DNA of 64,000 nucleotides from Acidiphilium iwatense (GCF_021556475.1 NZ_JAKGBZ010000007.1:59837-123836); one strand, 5' to 3'. Counted from the stretch's first letter, positions 53,758-61,596 are shown. Notes: a model not told the origin generated them from the sequence alone. Made by a program: numbers and translations.

Positions 53758-53964
53758 ATGAAACGTAACCCATCGCGTCATCGGATTTTGCTAATCGCAA
53801 CCATGATCGGCTTCACCGCCGTTCTGACCGGATGTGTCATCACCCCGGACCATGCCGCGAGAACGACGGAAACCACCACATCGTCTCAACAACCCGCGCT
53901 CATGCCGATGCCTATGCCGGGCACCGTCACGACGCAAACCACTCATACGCAAACCGTTCCGTAA
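53758..53964 (+). CDS. Small Thr-rich lipoprotein
   Basis: A 68-residue lipoprotein: basic N terminus (MKRNPSRHRI), a hydrophobic stretch and the lipobox LTGC (lipidated Cys about residue 25), then a Thr/Met/Pro-rich tail (TTETTTSSQQPALMPMPMPG, then TVTTQTTHTQTVP). No domain is known to me. CAGGAGAG precedes the ATG. Co-transcribed with the exported Thr/Ser-rich protein; the shared composition suggests a shared envelope role or common origin. Confidence 0.7.
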   Translation: MKRNPSRHRILLIATMIGFTAVLTGCVITPDHAARTTETTTSSQQPALMPMPMPGTVTTQTTHTQTVP

Positions 53965-53991
53965 CCAGCGGCGCGTTTTGTTAGAAATTCA

Positions 53992-54025
53992 ACCGCCTGA
54001 CGCGGCTTTTCGCGGTTCAGGCGGT
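53992..54025. terminator. Hairpin after the small lipoprotein gene
   Basis: Arms ACCGCCTGA and TCAGGCGGT (9 bp, perfect), with an inner CGCG/CGCG pair and a GCTTTT loop, 27 bp after the lipoprotein stop. A T-tract does not follow on the plus strand, so it is a probable but not classical intrinsic terminator. Confidence 0.55.
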
Positions 54026-54277
54026 GATGCACGGAATATCCACGATTTTTCCGGAAAAACCTCTGCGCCACGGGCCATCACGGCGGCAACGGTAGGCAAT
54101 GGGCACCAAACCGGGACATTGACCACGACGATCCCGTGAAGCCGACCCCCACGCTGACTCCGGCCGAATAACCTTGGCCGTCATTGCGACCGCGAGCGCA
54201 GCGAAGCGGGAAGCAATCCATCGCCCCGATCAGTTCCACGACCTTGCCGAATCATGCCCAAAAGGCTTTGCTAGGCC
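54026..54277. other. Non-coding interval
   Basis: About 250 bp with no credible gene. The only structure I see is a GC-rich repeat remnant at 54180-54220 of the kind GTCATTGCGA...GCGAAGC...AATCC. Confidence 0.4.
54180..54220 (+). repeat. GTCATTGCGA/GCGAAGC/AATCC-type repeat remnant
   Basis: Reads GTCATTGCGA, then GCGAGCGCAGCGAAGC with small insertions, then GAAGCAATCC. This resembles the common bacterial intergenic repeat GTCATTGCGAGCGAAGCGAAGCAATCC. A related, shorter copy lies at 62408-62434 on the other strand. Confidence 0.55.
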
Positions 54278-54466
54278 ATGGTCGAATTCGCGAATGGTTT
54301 CATCTCCAAACATTTCCTCCGTTCCGTCTGGGCGCGTGATTACGAGGCATTCAAAGGATCGCCCGAGGAGCAGGCGCTTACCCAACGGCTCAAACGCTGG
54401 GCCGCCCTGTTTGATCCCGATTCGGAAGTTCGTTATCATCAAACCCGGCACCATTCGAACTTCTGA
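54278..54466 (+). CDS. Short hypothetical protein, possibly a gene fragment
   Basis: 62 residues, MVEFANGFISKHFLRSVWARD then YEAFKGSPEEQALTQRLKRWA. The charged, helical sequence looks like part of a real protein rather than random frame, perhaps the N-terminal end of a longer protein lost downstream, but I do not recognise the family. There is no convincing ribosome-binding site (only a distant AAAGG) and it ends 10 bp before a palindromic repeat. It may be a remnant of a gene interrupted in this degenerate interval. Confidence 0.25.
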   Translation: MVEFANGFISKHFLRSVWARDYEAFKGSPEEQALTQRLKRWAALFDPDSEVRYHQTRHHSNF

Positions 54467-54475
54467 ATCGAAAAA

Positions 54476-54570
54476 ACACTGGCAAACATATGATTCTCGT
54501 GTGGTTTTTGGTTCTGAAGTTCCTGAAAGCGGCCGCCGCATATGCGTAGGAACTTCGGAACCACCACACT
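54476..54570 (+). repeat. Palindromic dispersed repeat, copy 2
   Basis: A 95-bp element: left flank ACACTGGCAAACATATGATT, left arm about 54498-54524, loop of about 20 nt, right arm 54547-54570. The flank and loop match copy 1 (13524-13617) in the same orientation, but the arms are exchanged: the TTTT-containing arm is left here and right in copy 1. Confidence 0.85.
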
Positions 54571-54684
54571 GGGCGGGCTCTTTTGTGCGCGGAACCCCCC
54601 TCAACATTTCGACCACGATCGCAGCATCCGCCCCGCCACTGCGCATAATCTCCCGGCGTTCAACCGCCGAAGGAGGCCGCGCCC

Positions 54685-55004
54685 ATGATCACCTGTTTCA
54701 TCCGCTACGAGATTGTTTCATCCGCTACGAGATCGACCCGTTCAAGACCGATGCGTTCGAGCGTTACGCCCGCGTTTGGAACGAGGCGATACCCCGCGCC
54801 GGCGCCAACCTGATCGGCTATTTCGCTCCGCATGAAGGGTCGAGCACGATCGCCTATGGCATCTACGACATCGAAAACCTCGCCGCCTACGAGCACTATC
54901 GCGCCCGTCTCGCGTCCGATCCCGCCGGGCGCGCGAATTTCGACTTTTCCCGGACCGAGCGTTTCATCCGCCGCGAAGACCGCATCTTTCTCCGCCGCGT
55001 CTGA
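54685..55004 (+). pseudogene. NIPSNAP-family gene, frameshifted by a 20-bp tandem duplication
   Basis: The protein frame YEIDPFKTDAFERYARVWNE...GYFAPHEGSSTIAYGIYDIENLAAYEHYRARLASDP is a NIPSNAP-type ferredoxin-like domain of about 100 residues. The only good start (ATG 54685, preceded by AAGGAGG) reads MITCFIRYEI and then enters a second, identical copy of 20 bp (54694-54713 and 54714-54733), which shifts the frame; reading from that ATG stops after about 40 codons. Removing one copy restores MITCFIRYEIDPFKTDAF. No ATG, GTG or TTG exists in the domain frame near its start, so the gene is probably inactive unless CTG 54693 is used. Confidence 0.75.
54694..54733 (+). repeat. Perfect 20-bp tandem duplication
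   Basis: Two adjacent identical 20-bp copies (TGTTTCATCC... to ...CTACGAGAT). The length is not a multiple of three and breaks the NIPSNAP-like reading frame at codon 10. Confidence 0.95.
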
Positions 55005-55033
55005 TCCGTCCCGATAATAATCCAATTCGTCCA

Positions 55034-55047
55034 ATTTTCGCGAAAAT
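55034..55047. promoter_or_regulatory. Perfect palindrome ATTTTCGCGAAAAT
   Basis: A 14-bp perfect palindrome 20 bp from the parS site, in the 102-bp gap between the NIPSNAP-like gene and the convergent DUF488 gene. No promoter is needed here because both genes end into this gap, so a DNA-binding or chromosome-maintenance role is more likely than an operator. No known motif is claimed. Confidence 0.5.
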
Positions 55048-55066
55048 AGGTCCGAGTTGGTGCCTT

Positions 55067-55082
55067 TGTTTCACGTGAAACA
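55067..55082. promoter_or_regulatory. parS centromere-like site (ParB-binding)
   Basis: The 16-mer TGTTTCACGTGAAACA is an exact match to the consensus chromosomal parS site first described in Bacillus subtilis and conserved in Caulobacter and other bacteria. Two further bases each side extend the palindrome to 20 bp. It lies in a gap between two gene ends, where a transcription operator would make no sense. parS sites load ParB and cluster near the chromosomal origin, so this window is likely to be origin-proximal. parA and parB are not in the window. Confidence 0.9.
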
Positions 55083-55106
55083 AACGACAGTTATTCTGAC
55101 TTAATG

Positions 55107-55466
55107 TTATTTTTTAAAACGTCGCTCCATCATGTCGCGCAGCACGACGGCGTTGTTGTGCTCCGTATCATGCGCCGCGAACAGCAGTGTCACCGCCCCC
55201 GCGCGGCACAATTCCACGAGCCGCTCCAGCGGCTCCGGGTTTTTCGCCAGCTCCTGCCGATAGGTTTTGGCAAACCAGTCCCACCGCGCCGGATTATGGC
55301 CGAATTCCCGGCGCAATTCGTCGCTCGGCGCGATTTCCTTGAGCCAGAGATCGATTCTCGCGCCCGCCTTGGCAAGCCCGCGCGGCCAGAGCCGGTCGAC
55401 CAGAACCCGCATCCCATCCGCATCCTCCGGCGGATCATAGGCGCGGCGGAGCAGAATCCTGGCCAT
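55107..55466 (-). CDS. DUF488-family protein
   Basis: A 119-residue DUF488 protein with the signature VLVDRLWPRGLAKAGARIDLWLKEIAPSD split over its core and FGHNPARWDWFAKTYRQEL. The function of the family is unknown. AAGGAA precedes ATG 55466. It is 55 bp from the VOC gene upstream on the same strand and may be co-transcribed with it. Confidence 0.92.
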   Translation of the reverse strand: MARILLRRAYDPPEDADGMRVLVDRLWPRGLAKAGARIDLWLKEIAPSDELRREFGHNPARWDWFAKTYRQELAKNPEPLERLVELCRAGAVTLLFAAHDTEHNNAVVLRDMMERRFKK

Positions 55467-55521
55467 GGCACGATTCCTTATTGGTGGCGTTGCGTCCTTT
55501 CCTCACCACATGGCGCGCCGG

Positions 55522-55899
55522 TCACGCCGGAGCAAGGCAGACCGCTTCGATCCGGTAGCCATCGGGGTCGATCGCGAATGCCGCATAATAGGCGGCATCA
55601 TAGTCCGGGCGCAGGCCTGGCTTGCCGTTGTCGCGCCCGCCGGCGCTCATGGCGGCGGCGTGAAATCCATCCACGCTCGCTCGCGTCGGCGCCTGAAAAC
55701 AGAAATGCAAACCAGAGTCCAGGTCCGCCGGAACCGGCCGCAGCGCACGGTTGACCCAGAACACTGGCTCCCCTGTTCCATAGCCGAGTGAATCCGCCCC
55801 CGCGCTGAGGCAGGAATAGCCCAGGGGGTACAAGGCCGCGTCGTAGAATCGCCGTGCCGCGGCAATGTCGCGAACGCCGATGGAAACATGATCGAGCAT
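55522..55899 (-). CDS. VOC-superfamily (glyoxalase-like) protein
   Basis: A 125-residue single-domain vicinal-oxygen-chelate protein: MLDHVSIGVRDIAAARRFYDAAL with the first metal His, WVNRALRPVPADLDSGLHFCFQAP with the second, and YYAAFAIDPDGYRIEAVC with the terminal Glu. These fit a metal-dependent lyase/dioxygenase fold, but the substrate is not predictable. It lies 22 bp downstream of the DUF1579-like gene on the same strand. Confidence 0.88.
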   Translation of the reverse strand: MLDHVSIGVRDIAAARRFYDAALYPLGYSCLSAGADSLGYGTGEPVFWVNRALRPVPADLDSGLHFCFQAPTRASVDGFHAAAMSAGGRDNGKPGLRPDYDAAYYAAFAIDPDGYRIEAVCLAPA

Positions 55900-55921
55900 G
55901 GTGTTCTCCTGTTGATTGACG

Positions 55922-56419
55922 TCAGGTTAGCCGGCGAGCGGCGAACTCGGATTGCAACCGCCACGTCGCTTCGCTGTCGGTCGAGCACTCGCCGAACCAG
56001 CGGAACGAGGTGGGCGCGATATCGGTGAACCGCCATCGCGTCGCGACGCCCTGGTCGGTTTTGCCGAGCTGGATGATGTCCGGCCCCTGAGCGCGGCCGA
56101 TCTGGCGCGTGTAATACTGCCGGAGCGGATCGCTCCAGATGATATGCCAGGCATCGATGCCGGGATCGTAGATGCGCAAGGTGGTACCGTGGAAAACACC
56201 GGGAAGACTCCAGACATCCTGAATGGCGCGGCCTTCGAGTGCCCAGCCGAAGCGGATTTCGCCGCGTCCGGCATGGGTCCGGCCGTCCTCAGCATGGATG
56301 ACGGCGTCCATCTCCCAGGCGCCGATGAGCCAGCCGTAAAGCCCCATTTTATCGGCGCGGTCGGAGGCCGGTCCATCCGAGAAGAGCAATTCGGCGAGCG
56401 AGGCAGCGGATCGGTTCAT
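55922..56419 (-). CDS. Hypothetical DUF1579-like protein
   Basis: A 165-residue protein with LYGWLIGAWEMDAVIHAEDG, GRGEIRFGWALEGRAIQDVWSLP and WRFTDIAPTSFRWFGECS, resembling beta-barrel DUF1579-type proteins that are often annotated only as hypothetical. No catalytic motif is visible. It is first of a small minus-strand group (DUF1579-like, VOC, DUF488) and divergent from an AraC regulator with 83 bp between, so AraC control is plausible. ATG 56419 is chosen; upstream extension runs into the AraC promoter. Confidence 0.7.
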   Translation of the reverse strand: MNRSAASLAELLFSDGPASDRADKMGLYGWLIGAWEMDAVIHAEDGRTHAGRGEIRFGWALEGRAIQDVWSLPGVFHGTTLRIYDPGIDAWHIIWSDPLRQYYTRQIGRAQGPDIIQLGKTDQGVATRWRFTDIAPTSFRWFGECSTDSEATWRLQSEFAARRLT

Positions 56420-56502
56420 GGCGTGCCCGTGTGGTTTCGCGTGGTCTGTATCTAGGCGGGGCGGCCTCGACGGCGCTTGGGAAAAATTGCTATTTTGCCG
56501 GC

Positions 56503-57336
56503 ATGACGACGACATCGCACCTGCTGGCCTCGGGCTGCGGCTGGACGGTGCATGATGTCGTCTGCACGTCCGGCCCCGGCACCAGGCGGTTCGAAGAGCA
56601 GCATCATTCGATCAGCATCGCCGCCGTGACGCGCGGGAGTTTCCAATATCGCACGCGCCAGGGCGGGGCGACGCTGACGCCGGGCGCGGTGCTGCTCGGC
56701 AATCGCGGCGCGTGTTACGAGTGCGGCCACGATCACGGCGTCGGCGATCATTGCCTCGCGTTCCATTTTTTCCCTGACTATTTCGAGGAAATTCTTGCCT
56801 CGGTGCCGGGCGTCCGCCAACTCGCCTTCGCGGTTCCCCGCCTGCCGCCCTCCACATCATTGATCCCGCTCATCGCCGCGGCGGAGGCGGCGCGGGGTGA
56901 CGGCATGGAACTGGAAGAAATCGCCTTGCGCCTCGCGGGCGCGGCGGCGGCGCTGCTCGCGCCGGCCGCGAGGCGTGCTGCCACACCGAGCCGGCGCGAC
57001 GAACAGCGGGTCGGCGAAGCGCTCCGGCGCATCGAAGCCGGGATCGACCAGCCGATCGCGCTCGCCGATCTCGCGCGGGATGCGGCGATGAGCCCGTATC
57101 ATTTCCTGCGGGTGTTTCGCGCCGTGGCCGGCATCACGCCGCACCAGTTCGTTCTCGCGGAGCGGCTTCGCCGCGCGGCGATCAGGCTCCGCCAGACGCG
57201 CGATCCGGTTTCCGCCATCGCCTACGACGCCGGATTCAACGATCTCTCGACGTTCAATCGCCGGTTTCGCGGCATCATGGGAGCGAGCCCGACGGCGTAT
57301 CGCCGTGCGCAGCGTTTATCCCCTCTATCCACCTAA
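56503..57336 (+). CDS. AraC-family transcriptional regulator
   Basis: A 277-residue regulator with an N-terminal cupin-like ligand domain (about residues 20-100, with SFQYRTRQGGATLTPGAVLLG) and a C-terminal double HTH domain (about 168-272: IALADLARDAAMSPYHFLRVFR and DPVSAIAYDAGFNDLSTFNRRFR). It is likely to regulate the divergent DUF1579-like/VOC/DUF488 group across an 83-bp intergenic region. Its ligand is unknown. dnaB starts 53 bp downstream. Confidence 0.9.
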   Translation: MTTTSHLLASGCGWTVHDVVCTSGPGTRRFEEQHHSISIAAVTRGSFQYRTRQGGATLTPGAVLLGNRGACYECGHDHGVGDHCLAFHFFPDYFEEILASVPGVRQLAFAVPRLPPSTSLIPLIAAAEAARGDGMELEEIALRLAGAAAALLAPAARRAATPSRRDEQRVGEALRRIEAGIDQPIALADLARDAAMSPYHFLRVFRAVAGITPHQFVLAERLRRAAIRLRQTRDPVSAIAYDAGFNDLSTFNRRFRGIMGASPTAYRRAQRLSPLST

Positions 57337-57389
57337 TCCACAGGGCGATGCGCCTGTCGCCGACTCGCGCGAAGAGCTAGAAGGGCGCG

Positions 57390-58874
57390 ATGAACGTCAT
57401 CGAGTCGCCTTTGCTCGGCCTGTCCCAGCGCCTGCCGCCCGCCAATCTCGAAGCCGAGCAGGCGCTGCTCGGCGCATTGCTCGCCAATAACAAAGCCTAT
57501 GAGCGGGTTTCCGAATTTCTCGCGCCGGAACATTTCGCCGATGCGGTGCATGGTCGCATTTTCGAGGCGATCGCCCGGCGGATCGAGGCCGGCCAGCTCG
57601 CCGATCCGGTTACGCTGCGCGTCAGCTTCGAGCATTCCGGCCTGCTCGACGATGTCGGCGGCCCAGCCTATCTCGCCCAGCTCCTCACCGCCATGGTCGG
57701 CGTCATCAATGCCGGGGATTACGGCCGCACCATCTACGACGCCTGGATCAGGCGCCAGTTGATCGATCTCGGCGAGGTCACGGTGAACCGCGCCTTCGGT
57801 GCCGAGCCCGAACTCGACGGCCCGTCGCAGATCGAGGCGGCGGAACAGGCGCTGTTCGACCTCGCGACCAAGGGCGGCGCCGAAGGCACCGCGATGAGCT
57901 TCGAAACCGCGCTGGCGATGGCGATCGATACCGCCGCCAAGGCCTTCGAGCGCGACGGCCGCGTCTCGGGCCTGACCACCGGCCTGACCGATCTCGACGG
58001 CAAGACCGGCGGGCTGCACCCGTCCGACCTGCTGATCCTCGCCGGCCGTCCCGGCATGGGCAAAACCGCGCTGGCGACCAAAATCGCCTTCGGCGCGGCG
58101 CAGGCGCTGCTGGCCGAGGCGCGGGCGGAAAATCCCAATGCCGAGGCGAAGCAATCGGTCGCCATTTTCTCGCTGGAAATGAGCGCCGAACAGCTCGCCA
58201 CCCGCTTGCTGGCCGAGGAGGCAAGGGTGTCCTCGGATCGGATTCGACGCGGCGAGATCGGCCAGAAGGATTTCGACAATTTCGTCGCCGTCTCCCGCCG
58301 GATCGCCAGACTGCCGCTGGTGATCGACGATACCCCGGCGATCACGCTGTCCGCGCTGCGCACCCGCTGCCGGCGACTCAAGCGCACCAAGGGACTTGCG
58401 TTGGTGGTGGTGGATTATCTGCAACTGATGCGCCCGGCGGCGGGCACCAGGCCGGAGAATCGCGTTCTCGAAATCAGTCAGATCACCCAGGGGCTGAAGG
58501 CGATCGCCAAGGAACTCGCGGTGCCGGTGATCGCCTTGTCGCAGCTCTCCCGCGCGGTGGAATCGCGGGAGGACAAGCGGCCCCAGCTTTCGGATTTGCG
58601 CGAATCCGGCACCATCGAGCAGGATGCCGACGCGGTGATGTTCGTCTATCGTGACGAATACTACCTCCAGGCCAGGATGCCCAAGCAGATGGGCTTCGAG
58701 AGCGAGGACAAATTCCAGGCAGCGCTCGACAAATGGCAGCAGGACATGGAATCGGTGCACAACAAGGCGGAACTCATCCTCGCCAAGCAGCGCCACGGCC
58801 CCACCGGCAAGATCGACCTGTTTTTCGAGGCGGAATTCACTCGATTCGCCGATCTCGACACCCAACATGAGTAA
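57390..58874 (+). CDS. dnaB: Replicative DNA helicase DnaB
   Basis: A 494-residue RecA-type hexameric helicase. N-terminal domain LPPANLEAEQALLGALLANNKAY, linker, then Walker A LAGRPGMGKTALATKIAFGAA split at the P-loop, SLEMSAEQLATRLLAEEARV, VVVDYLQLM (Walker B) and SQLSRAVESREDKRPQLSDLRESGTIEQDAD. It unwinds DNA at the replication fork. No intein is present. It opens a plus-strand run of dnaB, ecsC-like, alr, mlaE and mlaF with short gaps or overlaps. Confidence 0.97.
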   Translation: MNVIESPLLGLSQRLPPANLEAEQALLGALLANNKAYERVSEFLAPEHFADAVHGRIFEAIARRIEAGQLADPVTLRVSFEHSGLLDDVGGPAYLAQLLTAMVGVINAGDYGRTIYDAWIRRQLIDLGEVTVNRAFGAEPELDGPSQIEAAEQALFDLATKGGAEGTAMSFETALAMAIDTAAKAFERDGRVSGLTTGLTDLDGKTGGLHPSDLLILAGRPGMGKTALATKIAFGAAQALLAEARAENPNAEAKQSVAIFSLEMSAEQLATRLLAEEARVSSDRIRRGEIGQKDFDNFVAVSRRIARLPLVIDDTPAITLSALRTRCRRLKRTKGLALVVVDYLQLMRPAAGTRPENRVLEISQITQGLKAIAKELAVPVIALSQLSRAVESREDKRPQLSDLRESGTIEQDADAVMFVYRDEYYLQARMPKQMGFESEDKFQAALDKWQQDMESVHNKAELILAKQRHGPTGKIDLFFEAEFTRFADLDTQHE

Positions 58875-58904
58875 CATCGGGTGCAACGGAGAGGGGCGGA
58901 GTCG

Positions 58905-59717
58905 ATGGTGACGATCGGAGGCAATGCCTGCGCGGGATTTTCCGAGGCCGACCAGGCGCTGATCGATCAGGCGGCGTCGCGCTTCGTCGCTTCGCGCGGC
59001 TTGTTCACCCGAGCGCTGAGCCGGGTCGGCCGCACCGCCGGCAGCGCGGTGGAACGCGCGGTGCTGTTCCTGGCGCCGAACGCGCGCGCGATCATCGAGG
59101 AATACGCGTCCGAAGCGCTCTGGTCGCTGCTGAGCGCGTCGCGGATCGGCCTTGCCGGGCGGAATGCCAGACCGGCGCGGGAGCAGATCTATCGCGGCGC
59201 GGTCGCGGCGAGCGGCGCGGTTTCCGGCCTTGCGGGCGGGGTGGTGTCGCTGGCCGATATTCCGTTCAGCATGGCGATGATGTTCCGCGCGATCGCCGAA
59301 ATCGCGCGCAGCCATGGCGAGGATCTCGACGATTTCGCGACCCGCCGCGCCTGCCTGGAGGTGTTCGGCTTCGGCACGATCCGCAACGAAGATGAGGATA
59401 TCGAGGCGAGCTACTGGGCGGTGCGTGGCGCGCTGACCCATGCGCCGGTTTCGATTTTTCTCCGCACCGTGGCGTCGCGATTCTCTCTCGTGGTGTCCGA
59501 CCAGGTGCTCGCCTCGATGGTTCCCGTGGTCGGCGCGCTGGCCGGGGCAGGGGTGAATTATTTGTTCATGGGGCATTTCCAGTCGATGGCGCAGGTCCAT
59601 TTCACGCTGCGCGCCTTGGAGCGCCGCTATGGCGACGCCGATGCGGTGCGCGCCTGCTTCGACCGCCATGTCGAGCATTATCGCCAGCGCAAGCAATTGT
59701 TCCGCCGCGCCGCATGA
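58905..59717 (+). CDS. EcsC-family protein
   Basis: A 270-residue EcsC-like protein with small-residue-rich helices (AASGAVSGLAGGVVSLADIPFS, about residues 105-126; VVGALAGAGVNYLFMGHFQSMA near the C terminus) suggesting membrane association. The biochemical role of the family is unknown; in Bacillus, EcsC is encoded with the EcsAB ABC transporter. ATG 58905 follows GAGGGGCGG; the frame is open for eight more codons upstream. It overlaps alr by 4 bp. Confidence 0.85.
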   Translation: MVTIGGNACAGFSEADQALIDQAASRFVASRGLFTRALSRVGRTAGSAVERAVLFLAPNARAIIEEYASEALWSLLSASRIGLAGRNARPAREQIYRGAVAASGAVSGLAGGVVSLADIPFSMAMMFRAIAEIARSHGEDLDDFATRRACLEVFGFGTIRNEDEDIEASYWAVRGALTHAPVSIFLRTVASRFSLVVSDQVLASMVPVVGALAGAGVNYLFMGHFQSMAQVHFTLRALERRYGDADAVRACFDRHVEHYRQRKQLFRRAA

Positions 59718-60802
59718 ATCGTCCGACATTGACCATCGACGCCGAAGCGGTCGCGGCGAACTGGCGCGATCTTGCCGCGCGCCATGCAAGCTCTGGTGGC
59801 GGGGCAACGGCGGCGGCGGTGAAGGCGGATGCCTACGGGCTCGGCGCCGCGCTGATTGCCCCGGCCCTCGCCGCGGCCGGGTGCCGGCATTTCTTCGTGG
59901 CTTGTCTCGAAGAGGCGCTGGCGCTCCGCACCGCGCTCCCGGATCGCCGGATCGCGGTGATCAACGGCTGTCCGTCCGGGACCGAGCGGGAACTCATCGC
60001 CAACGATCTTCGCCCGGTGCTGAACTCGCTGGAGGATTGCGCACGCTGGCGGAACGCCGCGCGGGAAGCGGGCCGCGCGTTGCCTGCCCTTTTACATGTC
60101 GATACCGGCATGGCCCGGCTTGGCCTCGATGCGGCCGAATTCGCCCGGTTGCGCGAAACGCCCGATCTGCTCGACGGGATCGCGCTCGATTACGTGATGA
60201 GCCATCTCGTCGCCTCGGAGACGACGGACGCCCCGGAAAACGCGCATCAGGCACAGCGCTTCGCCGCAATCCGTGCGGCGTTCCCCGGTGTGACGACAAG
60301 CCTCGCCAATTCCTCCGGCATCTTTTTTGGCCCGGATTTTGCCTCCGATCTCGCGCGGCCAGGTTTCGCACTCTATGGCGGGAATCCGACGCCGGAGCAG
60401 AAAAATCCAATGCGGCCTGTGGTCACGCTCGCCGCACCAATCCTGCAAATCCGCGCGATCGAGGCGGGGGAGAGCGTCGGCTACAACGCGATCTGGCGTG
60501 CCGAGCGGCAATCGCTTATCGCGACGATCGGGGTGGGCTATGCCGACGGGATGCCGCGGTCCCTCGCCAATAGAATGACCGCGCGCTTCAAGGGGCGGGA
60601 CGTGAGGCTGGTGGGCCGGGTTTCGATGGATCTGATGACGTTCGACGTTACCGATCACCCGGACATCGCGCCGGGTTCGATGCTGGAACTGATTGGGCCC
60701 GGCCATGATATCGACGATGTTGGACGCGAGGCCGGCACCAACGGCTACGAGATCCTGACCGGCCTGGGCCGGCGCTATCGGCGTGTCGCAAAATCGGTAT
60801 AA
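59714..60802 (+). CDS. alr: Alanine racemase
   Basis: A 362-residue fold-III PLP enzyme. The PLP lysine is Lys37 in AVKADAYGLG; the second catalytic base lies in IGVGYADGMPR (Tyr), with HVDTGMARLGL and GRVSMDLMTFDVTD completing the motif set. It makes D-alanine for peptidoglycan. The ATG overlaps the EcsC-like stop, and mlaE follows after 8 bp. Confidence 0.96.
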   Translation: MNRPTLTIDAEAVAANWRDLAARHASSGGGATAAAVKADAYGLGAALIAPALAAAGCRHFFVACLEEALALRTALPDRRIAVINGCPSGTERELIANDLRPVLNSLEDCARWRNAAREAGRALPALLHVDTGMARLGLDAAEFARLRETPDLLDGIALDYVMSHLVASETTDAPENAHQAQRFAAIRAAFPGVTTSLANSSGIFFGPDFASDLARPGFALYGGNPTPEQKNPMRPVVTLAAPILQIRAIEAGESVGYNAIWRAERQSLIATIGVGYADGMPRSLANRMTARFKGRDVRLVGRVSMDLMTFDVTDHPDIAPGSMLELIGPGHDIDDVGREAGTNGYEILTGLGRRYRRVAKSV

Positions 60803-60810
60803 CAACCCCC

Positions 60811-61596
60811 ATGAACCTCGTGCTCGATCCGGTGGCCGCGCTCGGCCGCCTCGTCCTCGGCCTGGTCTCCCTGCTCGGCGAATTGGCGATTTTCACCATC
60901 GCCGCCGTGTCCGGCCTGTTCCGCCCGCCGTACTATCTGCGCAATTTCGGCCGCGCGCTGATGGAGATCGGCTATTTCAGCCTGCCTGTGGTGGCGCTGA
61001 CCGCGATTTTCACCGGCATGGTGCTGGCGCTGCAAAGCTATGTCGGGTTTTCGCGCTTCGATTCGCAGAGCGTGATCGCGAGCGTGGTGGTGCTGTCGCT
61101 GACCCGCGAACTGGGGCCGGTGCTCGCCGGGCTGATGGTCGCCGGCCGCGCCGGATCGGCGATGGCCGCCGAACTCGGCACCATGCGGGTGACCGACCAG
61201 ATCGACGCGCTGTCCACCCTGGCGACCGACCCGATGCGCTATCTGGTCACGCCGCGCCTGCTGGCCGGGCTGATCGCCCTGCCGCTTCTGGTGGTGGTGG
61301 CCGATATATTGGGGGTGGCGGGCGGGTTTCTGGTCTCCACGATCCGGCTCGGCTTCAATGCTCCGGCCTATCTGCAGAGCACCATGACCTATCTGCACGC
61401 GAGCGACGTGATTTCCGGACTGGTCAAGGCGGCGGTGTTCGGCTTCGTGATCGCGCTGATGGGCTGCTTTCACGGCTATCGCTCGCGCGGCGGCGCGCAG
61501 GGCGTTGGCGGGGCGACCACGGCGGCGGTGGTTTCCGCCTCGATCCTGATACTCGCACTCGATTACGTGCTGACCCAGGCGTTCTTCGCGCCATGA
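60811..61596 (+). CDS. mlaE: MlaE-type lipid-transport ABC permease
   Basis: A 261-residue permease of the MlaE family with about five membrane helices. ALTAIFTGMVLALQSYVGF, LTRELGPVLAGLMVAGRAGSAMAAELGTM split at its helix border, and the C-terminal GATTAAVVSASILILALDYVLT are typical. MlaE works with MlaF and MCE protein MlaD to move phospholipid between inner and outer membrane. Its stop overlaps the mlaF start (ATGA). Confidence 0.94.
   Translation: MNLVLDPVAALGRLVLGLVSLLGELAIFTIAAVSGLFRPPYYLRNFGRALMEIGYFSLPVVALTAIFTGMVLALQSYVGFSRFDSQSVIASVVVLSLTRELGPVLAGLMVAGRAGSAMAAELGTMRVTDQIDALSTLATDPMRYLVTPRLLAGLIALPLLVVVADILGVAGGFLVSTIRLGFNAPAYLQSTMTYLHASDVISGLVKAAVFGFVIALMGCFHGYRSRGGAQGVGGATTAAVVSASILILALDYVLTQAFFAP

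Noticed and set aside
54174..54684. Upstream in-frame extension of the NIPSNAP-like frame
   Set aside because: The translated sequence is arbitrary, crosses the palindromic repeat and lacks a ribosome-binding site; only the portion after 54693 looks like a real protein.
55067..55082. The CACGTG-centred palindrome as an operator for a transcription factor
   Set aside because: Both neighbouring genes end into this gap, so no promoter needs control, and the full 16 bases match parS exactly.
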